Below are positions 50,157 through 57,390 of a stretch of 64,000 bases of DNA, in pieces. The position numbers were made by a program, and so were the translations under genes. The notes beneath the pieces are model-generated. The model saw only the letters and a program-made list of their open reading frames with translations. It was not told where the DNA came from and searched no databases. Position 1 is the stretch's first letter; the number at the start of each line of letters is the position of its first letter. The DNA comes from SBAX01 sp964646605 (GTDB taxonomy: Bacteria > Planctomycetota > Phycisphaerae > UBA1845), in NCBI GenBank assembly GCA_964646605.1, contig CAZYEX010000082.1, forward strand, positions 1 to 64,000. Reading direction: 5' to 3'.

Positions 50157-51020
50157 TTACGGGGACGGGATGGAGCCGGTCCACCAGAAGAGCTGGTCCT
50201 TCGCAAAGGAGTAGTGAAAAAGCCTTGTATCCGTGCAAAGCGTGCATCCGCCGCCCGCACAGTTCGGGTAGTAACGGGCAATGGGACTGCGCAGCAACTG
50301 CGTCGTTCGCACATCGCGAACCCCGCCGCCGACGGTGAGCACGTGAATTCCCACCCCGTGTCGCGTGGTGAGCCAGGATCCCGCGGGAGTGTCGGAGAAC
50401 GGATCGAAGCCGTCGCCCCACATCAGCAGACTGTCGTTTCGCGTGGGTCCCGAAATCGGTTCCCCTCGCTTGCCAGGGAGTCCGTCGTCAGGCCCCATGT
50501 CCGCCGAAAGAATAGTGTCCAACGGACGACGGGCCGAGTGTCGATCGAGGTTGGCCAGCATCCCGCCGTTCACCGTCAAGATGAAGTTGTTCAGGCCGTA
50601 GCTCGCAAAGTCCGCCACCACCGGTTCTCGGATCCTCGAGGAAAAGGCCGCGAGACGAAATCCGTACGGATCGCGCGGGCAACGCAAAACCAGCGGATCG
50701 CCAAGGTACGTCGGATAGAGCTTGCCGAACCAGGGCTCCGCGACGTGTCGTCGACCGCCTGCGTTGGGCTCCGACGACGGCAGCCACCCGTCGTTCTCAT
50801 ACCGATACATGTCCAGACTTTGGCCGAGTGCGCGAAGATGATGGCGACAAACCGTCGCCGCCGCCAAGTCCGTCGACCGCTTCAACGACGGGATCAACAG
50901 CGCGGTGAGGAACCCCACCACGGACATCACCACCAATAACTCGATGAGTGTGGACGCGCGGCCACACCGCGACCGTCCTCCGCCCGACGCGAATCGAACT
51001 GGAGCACCCTTAGCGCGCAT
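50157..51020 (-). CDS. Type II pseudopilin-like protein
   Basis: A 287-residue protein. A short basic leader ends before the class III signal STLIELLVVMSVVGFLTALLIPSL (about residues 23-46), which prepilin peptidase would cut. The residue before the cut appears to be Ala or Ser rather than the usual Gly. The globular part has CPRD, TTRHGVGIHVLTVGGGVRDV and a CAGGGCTLC segment. Planctomycetes carry many such single pseudopilins with an unclear role in secretion or surface structures. ATG at 51020 is used, and a longer frame to 51137 has no pilin-like start. Confidence 0.85.
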   Translation of the reverse strand: MRAKGAPVRFASGGGRSRCGRASTLIELLVVMSVVGFLTALLIPSLKRSTDLAAATVCRHHLRALGQSLDMYRYENDGWLPSSEPNAGGRRHVAEPWFGKLYPTYLGDPLVLRCPRDPYGFRLAAFSSRIREPVVADFASYGLNNFILTVNGGMLANLDRHSARRPLDTILSADMGPDDGLPGKRGEPISGPTRNDSLLMWGDGFDPFSDTPAGSWLTTRHGVGIHVLTVGGGVRDVRTTQLLRSPIARYYPNCAGGGCTLCTDTRLFHYSFAKDQLFWWTGSIPSP

Positions 51021-51255
51021 AGAACTAGCCCAAGAGCCTACACCATGCCCGCCGCTCACGCAACAAAAATCCACAACAACGTTCCCAACGATTTTTCGCC
51101 GCCCAACCGGCCCCCAGCCGCGATACCTTGAATCCATCCTGAACCGTCGGGCGCTGGCAATGGCCGTTCCATCGTGGTAGACTCGTTTGGGGCCGCGACG
51201 GTTGGAGTAGAGCGCGTAAAGCTGTAGTCGCTCTTTATTCAGATTTAGTGAACAA

Positions 51256-53127
51256 ATGAATTCTCTCGGAAAACGGATCAGCGACGAGCTACTCCCCTTT
51301 GTGGTTCAACCGGGCCAATACATTGGTCGGGAGATCAACCAGCTTGTGGCCCCGGGCGATTGGGAGCGGGCGGAAGTGCGCGTGGCCATTGCCTTCCCCG
51401 ATTCCTACACCATCGGGATGAGCCACCTGGGCTGCCAAATCCTCTATTGGCTTGTGAACCATACCCCGGGATGTTGTGCGGAACGGGTGTACTGCCCTTG
51501 GTCCGACGCCGAGGGGCTGATGCGAACGAAGCGGATTCCGCTGTTTACCTGGGACACACGCCAGCCTGTATCCTCGGCGGATATCCTTGGGGTGTCGTTG
51601 CAATACGAAATGGCGTTCACCTCGGCCCTCCAGATTCTAGACTTGGCCGGCATCCCGCTGCGGTCGGAGGACCGCGACGATTCGCACCCCTTGGTGATCG
51701 CGGGCGGACCCCAGGCCGACAACCCCGAACCGATGGCCCCCTATCTTGATCTCGTCGTGCTCGGCGACGGGGAGGCCTCCATGGCCGCGATCGTCGATGC
51801 CTACCGAGAGATGAAGTCCGGCGGCGTGCGTCGCCGTGACATGATCCGGCTCATGGCTCGGCGCTTCCCGTGGATCTACGCTCCGTCCCTCTACGACGTG
51901 CAATACAACGCGGATCAAACCGTGCGGAGCATTCATCCCACGGAGGCCGGCATCCCGACCACGATCGAACGCTGTCAGACGGACGACTTCGACGAGGCCC
52001 CCTTTCCGATTCGCCCGCTGGTGCCCTACGTCGAGGTGGTCCACGACCGCATCGCCATCGAGATCATGCGCGGGTGTCCGCAGCGCTGCCGTTTCTGTCA
52101 CGCGGGATACACCAAAAGGCCGCTACGTACCCGCAGCGTGGACCGCATCCTGGGCATGGCCGAGGAGATGTACTGGGCCACGGGCGTCGATGAGCTCGGG
52201 TTGCTCTCCTTGTCGACCGCGGATTACCCCGACCTGCGTGAACTGGCCGACAAGGTCAACAACCGTTTCGCCTCTCGGCGGGTGAACATCTCCGTTCCCT
52301 CCCTGCGCGTGGACAAGATGCTCCAGAACATCCCCTGGATGGTGAACTCGGTGCGGAAGAGCGGTTTGACCATCGCCGTCGAGGCCGCCAACGACGACAT
52401 GCGCGCCGCGATCCGCAAACACGTCACCGACGGCGACCTCCTCGACGGCGTTCGTGCGGCCTACAACGCGGGCTGGCGGACGGTGAAACTCTATTTCATG
52501 GCCGGTTTCCCCGGCGAGAGACCCGAGGACCTCGACGGCATCGTCAGCCTCAGCCGCAAGGTCAGCGACGCTCGCCGCGAATTGGGCAAGGGTCCAGCCA
52601 ACGTCAATGCGTCGGTCGGATGGTTGGTGCCCAAACCGTACACGCCGTTCCAATGGGCGGCGCAACCGCGGGCGGAATATTTTCACGACGCGCGCCGGCG
52701 CATGGCCGAACTGCTCCACAGGGATGGGGGGACGCAGGGACGCAGGGACTATGGGACGAAGAGAAAAGGGAAACGCAGCGGCCCGGTGAAGATCAAGACC
52801 CACAACGTCGAGCGCTCCATCCTCGAAGCCGTCTTCGCCCGCGGCGATCGCCGGCTTGCCGAGGTCGTCGAACATGCGTTCAAGAACGGCGCTCGATTCG
52901 ACGGTTGGGACGAGTGCTTCAAGGACGACATCTGGCAACGCGCCTTCGACGCCACGGGCATCGACCCGGCCTTCTACGCGCATCGCGAGCGCCCGCCGAC
53001 GGAGGTCTTCCCCTGGTCCCACCTCCACGGCGGCCCGCCCGACGACTACCTCGCCCGCCAATACGACGACGTGTTCGTCCAGGTCGGCATGGGGCGACCG
53101 CAGCCTGCCCTTGCGGGGACTGCGTAA
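51256..53127 (+). CDS. TIGR03960-type B12-binding radical SAM protein
   Basis: A 623-residue protein. The N-terminal domain (IAFPDSYTIGMSHLGCQILYWLVN...) is B12-binding-like. The radical SAM cluster Cys is Cys274-x3-Cys278-x2-Cys281 (RGCPQRCRFCHAG), then EEMYWATGVDELGLLSLSTADYPDL. In many bacteria this family is followed by a DUF2344 protein, but no such gene is adjacent here. The reaction is unknown. Around residues 492-512 an insertion (GGTQGRRDYGTKRKGKR) is encoded by a gggacgcagggacgcaggga iteration that looks like invasion by intergenic repeat. The reading frame stays open. Confidence 0.88.
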   Translation: MNSLGKRISDELLPFVVQPGQYIGREINQLVAPGDWERAEVRVAIAFPDSYTIGMSHLGCQILYWLVNHTPGCCAERVYCPWSDAEGLMRTKRIPLFTWDTRQPVSSADILGVSLQYEMAFTSALQILDLAGIPLRSEDRDDSHPLVIAGGPQADNPEPMAPYLDLVVLGDGEASMAAIVDAYREMKSGGVRRRDMIRLMARRFPWIYAPSLYDVQYNADQTVRSIHPTEAGIPTTIERCQTDDFDEAPFPIRPLVPYVEVVHDRIAIEIMRGCPQRCRFCHAGYTKRPLRTRSVDRILGMAEEMYWATGVDELGLLSLSTADYPDLRELADKVNNRFASRRVNISVPSLRVDKMLQNIPWMVNSVRKSGLTIAVEAANDDMRAAIRKHVTDGDLLDGVRAAYNAGWRTVKLYFMAGFPGERPEDLDGIVSLSRKVSDARRELGKGPANVNASVGWLVPKPYTPFQWAAQPRAEYFHDARRRMAELLHRDGGTQGRRDYGTKRKGKRSGPVKIKTHNVERSILEAVFARGDRRLAEVVEHAFKNGARFDGWDECFKDDIWQRAFDATGIDPAFYAHRERPPTEVFPWSHLHGGPPDDYLARQYDDVFVQVGMGRPQPALAGTA

Positions 53128-53180
53128 AACACGGTACATTACGGGCACCTAAAATCCGGGTCACCGCGGATCGACAACCC

Positions 53181-53507
53181 ATGGTCAGCGACGTACTGAG
53201 AAGTCCGATCATACAAGAACTCGGCCGCGTGTTACGCGCCGTCTACGGCGATCGGGAGCGCGGGATCGTCCTGTATGGGTCCCGCGCCCGGGGAGACGCC
53301 TCGCCGGATTCTGACTACGATGTTCTGATTGTTCTCGACGACTTCGGCAGCGCCGACCGGGAGTTGCAACGAATCGACGAGCCGGTATCCGACCTCTGTT
53401 TGCGACATGAGGTCGTGATCGCCTGCCAGGTTGTGAAGGAGCGCGACTATCAACGCGCCCAAACACCGCTGCTCATGAATGCCCGCCGCGAGGGCGTCCA
53501 ACTGTGA
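53181..53507 (+). CDS. MNT-type nucleotidyltransferase, antitoxin of an MNT-HEPN pair
   Basis: A 108-residue minimal nucleotidyltransferase. The active site is GIVLYGSRARGDASPDSDYDVLIVL: Gly33-Ser34 and metal ligands Asp45 and Asp47. In studied pairs (MntA-HepT) the enzyme adds AMP to the HEPN toxin and silences it. ATG at 53181 is chosen because the nucleotidyltransferase domain starts there. A longer frame upstream is a shadow of the radical SAM gene. The stop overlaps the GTG start of the HEPN gene by four bases. Confidence 0.85.
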   Translation: MVSDVLRSPIIQELGRVLRAVYGDRERGIVLYGSRARGDASPDSDYDVLIVLDDFGSADRELQRIDEPVSDLCLRHEVVIACQVVKERDYQRAQTPLLMNARREGVQL

Positions 53508-53878
53508 CCCCGGAGGTTGCGGCGCTTTTGGCACTGGCCAACGAGAGCGTCGCCGCCGCCGAGGCGCTGCTCCGGAGCGGACATTTTCGATTCTGCGTCT
53601 CGCGGGCGTACTACGCAATGTTCTATGCCGCGGAAGCGCTTCACCTTCATGAAGGCCGTTCCTACTCGAGCCACGGCGCCGTGATCGCCGCCTTCGGGAG
53701 GCACTTCGTGCGCACCAACCGAGTCGACAAGCAGTTTCACCGACACCTCCGCAAGGCGTTCGAGGACCGGCAGCGGTCTGACTACGACGCCGTGGAGCCT
53801 GTGACGCGGAGCATGGCGGAAGGGGCGATCGCACGGGCTGAGGGGTTTGTTCGGATTGCACGCGGACTATTGACCTGA
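53504..53878 (+). CDS. HEPN-domain protein, putative RNase toxin
   Basis: A 124-residue HEPN protein, GTG start at 53504. The signature SRAYYAMFYAAEALHL (Arg34) is of the COG1895 type, with a Tyr where some active HEPN RNases carry His. Residues 50-124 complete the helical bundle. With the overlapping MNT gene it forms a classical MNT-HEPN toxin-antitoxin pair, here in antitoxin-toxin order. RNase activity is uncertain because the exact Rx4-6H motif is not obvious. Confidence 0.82.
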   Translation: MTPEVAALLALANESVAAAEALLRSGHFRFCVSRAYYAMFYAAEALHLHEGRSYSSHGAVIAAFGRHFVRTNRVDKQFHRHLRKAFEDRQRSDYDAVEPVTRSMAEGAIARAEGFVRIARGLLT

Positions 53879-53991
53879 GACCGTCGCCGGACACGTTGGT
53901 CTGGATCGTATTGAACACCGTAACCACGAATCCTCGCGAAAACATGCTCTGACGGCGCGCCGAGCGATGATCGGCAGCCTAGCTGCGGATG

Positions 53992-54777
53992 TTACAGCCC
54001 GAAGAATCGGGTTGTATTCTCCCGCGTCTGCTCGACGAACGCCGGATGGCTCACGCCGCGAAGCTCGGCCAGGAAGCGGGCTACATGGGCAACGTGCGCG
54101 GGTTCGTTGGGTTTGCGTCCTCGAACCGGCACGGGCGATAGGTACGGCGAATCCGTTTCGACCATCAATTGGTCCGCCGGGTAGTCCCGGGCGATGGCCT
54201 GCAATTCCGTGGATTTCGGGAAGGTGACGATCCCGGTGAAGGAAATCCGCCAACCGCGTGCGGAGATCCGATCCGCTTCCGACCGCGTGCCCGTGAAACA
54301 GTGGAAGACGACCGGGCGATTCTCGAACCCGTGCGCCGACAGCATGGCCTCGACATCGTCGTACGCCTCGCGGGAATGGATGATGGCGGGTTTGTGCCGC
54401 CCCGCAGCCATCTCCAACTGCCGTCCGAAGACCGTCTTCTGGTTGGCTCGGTCGGCGAAATCATAATGATCGTCCAACCCCATTTCGCCGAACGCGACCA
54501 CGCGCGGGTCGTCCCACAGCGCACCCATGGCCAGGAAATCCTCCTCGCGGACCTCGTCGGCATGATGCGGATGGAAACCCGCAGCCGCGTGAATGCGACC
54601 GGGGTAGCGGTGAGACAGTTCCACGGCGCTGCGTGCGTCGGGAAGGGACGTGCCGATGGTGATGACTTGATCGACGCCGGCCTGATCGCAATGCGAAAGC
54701 ACTTCGTCGATGCGCCCGGCGAAGTCGGGGTACGTCAGGTGCGCATGAGAGTCGATCAAACCCCGAGCCGCGGTCAC
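53992..54777 (-). CDS. tatD: TatD family metal-dependent deoxyribonuclease
   Basis: A 261-residue TIM-barrel hydrolase. Metal ligands are visible in DSHAHLTYPDFAG, the Glu of VAFGEMGLD, IHSREAYDD, VFHCFTG and VETDSPYLSPVPVRG. TatD enzymes are 3'-5' exonucleases linked to DNA repair and quality control. The start overlaps the stop of the small conserved gene upstream. Although Qat defence contains a TatD, this copy sits in a ribosomal-protein neighbourhood and is the ordinary one. Confidence 0.93.
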   Translation of the reverse strand: MTAARGLIDSHAHLTYPDFAGRIDEVLSHCDQAGVDQVITIGTSLPDARSAVELSHRYPGRIHAAAGFHPHHADEVREEDFLAMGALWDDPRVVAFGEMGLDDHYDFADRANQKTVFGRQLEMAAGRHKPAIIHSREAYDDVEAMLSAHGFENRPVVFHCFTGTRSEADRISARGWRISFTGIVTFPKSTELQAIARDYPADQLMVETDSPYLSPVPVRGRKPNEPAHVAHVARFLAELRGVSHPAFVEQTRENTTRFFGL

Positions 54778-55031
54778 TTGCGTCGCGGGCGCCGCCGCCG
54801 GACGGCCCGTCCGTTGATCGGCTCGATCCGCACGATGTGCAGCGGGTCACACGTCGCCAGCCGGTCCGCGAGCGTGTCGTTGCCCAGGCCGATGGCAATG
54901 GCAACGTCGCGGCGGGTAATCGCGATCATCTCGGGGTGTCGGACGTCATAATGCGCCCCATCCGACAGGTAAAGGCGAAACGGCTCGAAGGGCTGTTTTC
55001 GAACCTGCTCGCGGAGAGTTTCCGGGTTCAT
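54774..55031 (-). CDS. Small conserved protein, paralogue of the gene at 8194-8463
   Basis: An 85-residue protein from ATG at 55031, AGGA 8 bases upstream. It shares the PFEPFRLYLSDG, VRHPEM, DPLHIVRIEPING core and the basic tail with the 89-residue protein downstream of hemB. Its stop overlaps the tatD start by four bases. The family has no function known to me. Two copies at the ends of unrelated housekeeping operons suggest a general role. Confidence 0.72.
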   Translation of the reverse strand: MNPETLREQVRKQPFEPFRLYLSDGAHYDVRHPEMIAITRRDVAIAIGLGNDTLADRLATCDPLHIVRIEPINGRAVRRRRPRRK

Positions 55032-55133
55032 GCACTCGATCCTAGGAGCGCCCGGGCGCGGCGTCAACCGCAGGGAGGGAGGCGAGCATCGTGGTGACCC
55101 CTGTGCCTCTGCGGAAGGAGACTTGCAGCCCGT

Positions 55134-55565
55134 TCACCACCGCGCTCTCGGTTGCCAGGCGTCCTCCACGTGTTCGATTTGCGGCGTGCCCTCGGGTAAG
55201 ACTGCCACGATGATGACATCAAAACGGCAGGGTCGGTCGTGGGCCGCGGGGTGTCCGAGAAACAGTCTTGCCGCCCGCTCGATCCGCTCGCGCTGCTCGC
55301 GGCGCACAGGCATGTCGCCGTCGTCGTTCTCGTCCGCGGTGCGGGTCTTGACCTCGATGAAAACCAGGGTCGCCCCCTGCGAAGCGATCAGGTCGATCTC
55401 CCCGCCGGGGTTTTCAAACTTGCGCGCGATGATCCGATAGCCGCAGCGTTTCAGGTGCCGCGCCGCGAGGCGCTCCCCCTCGTCGCCCAGGCGCTTGCGC
55501 TCATCCGACGGCGGCGGCCGCCAGTTGAGGCTCAGCAGTCTTCTTGTGAGAGATGCGAAGTTCAC
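55134..55565 (-). CDS. yraN: YraN/UPF0102 family nuclease-fold protein
   Basis: About 143 residues from GTG at 55565 (GGAAG 5 bases upstream), overlapping rplS by 65 bases. No ATG lies closer to the family start. RLGDEGERLAARHLKRCGYRIIARKFENPGGEIDLIASQGATLVFIEVKTR carries the PD-ExK-like residues of the Holliday-junction-resolvase fold. The biological role of the family is not settled. rplS-yraN adjacency is frequent in bacteria. Confidence 0.88.
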   Translation of the reverse strand: MNFASLTRRLLSLNWRPPPSDERKRLGDEGERLAARHLKRCGYRIIARKFENPGGEIDLIASQGATLVFIEVKTRTADENDDGDMPVRREQRERIERAARLFLGHPAAHDRPCRFDVIIVAVLPEGTPQIEHVEDAWQPRARW

Positions 55566-55899
55566 GCAGCTTCCGGGCCTTGCCGATCCGCTGACGCAGG
55601 TAATAGAGCTTGGCCCGTCGTACGCGGCCACGGCGGCGGATTTTCACGTCGACGATGACCGGAGAATGAACCAGGAACTTCCGCTCCACTCCCTCGTTGC
55701 CGACGATGCGTCGTACCGTAAATGTCTCGTTGAGCCCGCGACCGGCCCGGGCAATCACCACCCCGCCGAACGTCTGCACCCGTTCCTTTTCGCCCTCCAC
55801 GATCTTGCACATCACGTCCACCGTGTCGCCGACGTGGAACTCGGGCGGCGATTCCTTGAGATACGACTTCTCCACCAACTCGATCAACGGATGCGTCAT
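55501..55899 (-). CDS. rplS: 50S ribosomal protein L19
   Basis: A 132-residue protein at the 30S-50S interface. FHVGDTVDVMCKIVEGEKERVQTFGGVVIARAGRGLNETFTVRRI and KLYYLRQRIGKARKLRE are diagnostic. ATG has GGAG 8 bases upstream. The Ala-rich tail (EPQLAAAAVG) is an extension. It follows trmD on the same strand after an 85-base gap that holds a Y-rich repeat. Confidence 0.97.
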   Translation of the reverse strand: MTHPLIELVEKSYLKESPPEFHVGDTVDVMCKIVEGEKERVQTFGGVVIARAGRGLNETFTVRRIVGNEGVERKFLVHSPVIVDVKIRRRGRVRRAKLYYLRQRIGKARKLRELRISHKKTAEPQLAAAAVG

Positions 55900-55916
55900 C
55901 GCCTTGCTCCACGTTA

Positions 55917-55985
55917 CCCGCTCTCCCCTTCCGGGAGAGGGACGGGGTGGGGGTCCGGTGACCCCTCGCCCGAGCTATCTTTTCT
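55917..55985. repeat. Dispersed Y-rich repeat between trmD and rplS
   Basis: cccgctctccccttccggga followed by gagggacggggtgggggtcc, able to fold into a hairpin (ctctccccttccgggagag). Same type as the copies at 24160, 24352 and 36150. Confidence 0.55.
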
Positions 55986-56677
55986 TAGCGGGGAGGGTTC
56001 GCTCCCAACAAATCCGGGCGGCGCTCGAGCGTCCGTTGGACAGACTGCTCGCGCCGCCAGCCCGCGATCTTCGCGTGATCCCCGGAAAGCAACACTTCCG
56101 GCACCTTCATCCCCCGGAACTCCCGAGGGCGGGTATAGTGCGGATACTCCAGCGTCCCCGCATGGAACGACTCGTCCACCGCGGAGGCCTCGTCGCCCAG
56201 TGCCCCAGGCAACAACCGAACCACGGCGTCGATCAACACCGCCGCAGCCGGTTCGCCCCCGGACAGGACGTAATCTCCAATCGAAATCTCTCGCATCGCG
56301 ACGCCCGCACGAATGCGCTCGTCGAAGCCCTCGTAGTGCCCACAGAGCAACACCAACCAAGGGGAGCGGGCAAGCTCGGCGACCGTCGCCTGGGTCAGCC
56401 GCTCGCCTTGGGGCGTCAGGAGAATGCGCAGCGGTTCGCCATCGACCTGGGATTCGAGGTGTTCGAGTGCCTCAAAGATCGGCGGGCATGTAAGGACCAT
56501 GCCCGGCCCGCCGCCAAAGGGGCGGTCGTCCACCGTTCCGTGGCGATCGGAGGCGAAGTCGCGGAAGTTAAGACATTGAATCGACGCAAGTCCACGCGCC
56601 GCAGCCCGCCCGACGATGCTGGTCGACAGGAACGGTGCGAACACCTCGGGGAAGAGTGTGAGAATGTCGATCCGCAT
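55985..56677 (-). CDS. trmD: tRNA (guanine-N1)-methyltransferase
   Basis: A 230-residue SPOUT enzyme that methylates G37 of tRNAs reading CNN and some other codons and so prevents frameshifts. MRIDILTLFPEVF, DRPFGGGPGMVL, CGHYEGFDERI and the trefoil-knot segment IGDYVLSGGEPAAAVLIDAVVRLLPG are all present. It follows rpsP by 19 bases. The rimM gene that usually separates rpsP and trmD is missing. Confidence 0.97.
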   Translation of the reverse strand: MRIDILTLFPEVFAPFLSTSIVGRAAARGLASIQCLNFRDFASDRHGTVDDRPFGGGPGMVLTCPPIFEALEHLESQVDGEPLRILLTPQGERLTQATVAELARSPWLVLLCGHYEGFDERIRAGVAMREISIGDYVLSGGEPAAAVLIDAVVRLLPGALGDEASAVDESFHAGTLEYPHYTRPREFRGMKVPEVLLSGDHAKIAGWRREQSVQRTLERRPDLLGANPPR

Positions 56678-56696
56678 GGCACACCGTGAACAACGG

Positions 56697-56957
56697 CTAC
56701 TTCCCTTTTACCGCGATCCCCTGCTTTTCGAGGATCCGCCGGACGGTGTTGGTGGGCTGGGCCCCGACGCTCAGCCAATACTCGATCCGTTCGCGGTTGA
56801 GGCTCACCTGTTGTTCTTCGCGCGGGAAGATGGGCGTGTAGCTGCCGAGTTCCTCGATCACCGCGCTGTTTCGCGCTCGTCGCCGATCGACGGCGGCCAA
56901 ACGGTAGGCCGGCTGATGCCGACGACCGACTTTCTTCAGTTTGATCCGCACCGCCAT
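56697..56957 (-). CDS. rpsP: 30S ribosomal protein S16
   Basis: An 86-residue protein, VRIKLKKVGRRHQPAYRLAAVDRRRARNSAVIEELGSYTP, a complete S16. It is the first gene of the rpsP-trmD-rplS-yraN group on the minus strand. No clear terminator lies directly upstream, and the nrdJ terminator is about 170 bases away. Confidence 0.97.
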   Translation of the reverse strand: MAVRIKLKKVGRRHQPAYRLAAVDRRRARNSAVIEELGSYTPIFPREEQQVSLNRERIEYWLSVGAQPTNTVRRILEKQGIAVKGK

Positions 56958-57127
56958 CTTGTTACCTCACAGAGGGTCCAGCCCGCGAGCATACTCCGCC
57001 AGTGAAAAAACCACAACCCGAGCCCGGCAAGTATAGCGGCGGGGAAATCGGAGACAAGGGGGCGTCACCTAGCCTGGGACCCCTTTTTTCGGTCGACGGG
57101 ACATGGAGGCCGATTACGACCTCCCAA

Positions 57128-57166
57128 AAAGAAAGCACCGCTCACCCGAAGGCGAAACGGTGCTTT
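57128..57166 (-). terminator. Intrinsic terminator downstream of nrdJ
   Basis: On the minus strand AAAGCACCG and CGGTGCTTT pair perfectly over 9 bp and are followed by CTTTTTG. It sits in the 432-base gap between nrdJ (ending 57391) and rpsP. The rest of that gap shows no gene. Confidence 0.65.
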
Positions 57167-57390
57167 CCGGAGGGGAAAGAAGCCAGGTACTTCGCGTTAC
57201 TTTCGACCCTTCGGTCGTCCTCCGGGATCAATCTCTACTACGAACAGGCGTCCCAACCGTTCGGGAAACCCATTCGCGCTGTACTATCGGCAGAATCTAA
57301 CCGCCAGCTTTCGCTCGTCAACATAATTATACCCCGAAAAACGAAAAAGTCTGCAAAAAAAAGCCACTTTTACCGGACAAGCCAAAACGG

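Noticed and set aside
36422..54777. A Qat-type system formed by the QueC-like gene and the TatD gene
   Set aside because: They lie about 14 kb apart. TatD is in a ribosomal-protein neighbourhood, and no QatA-like ATPase is present.
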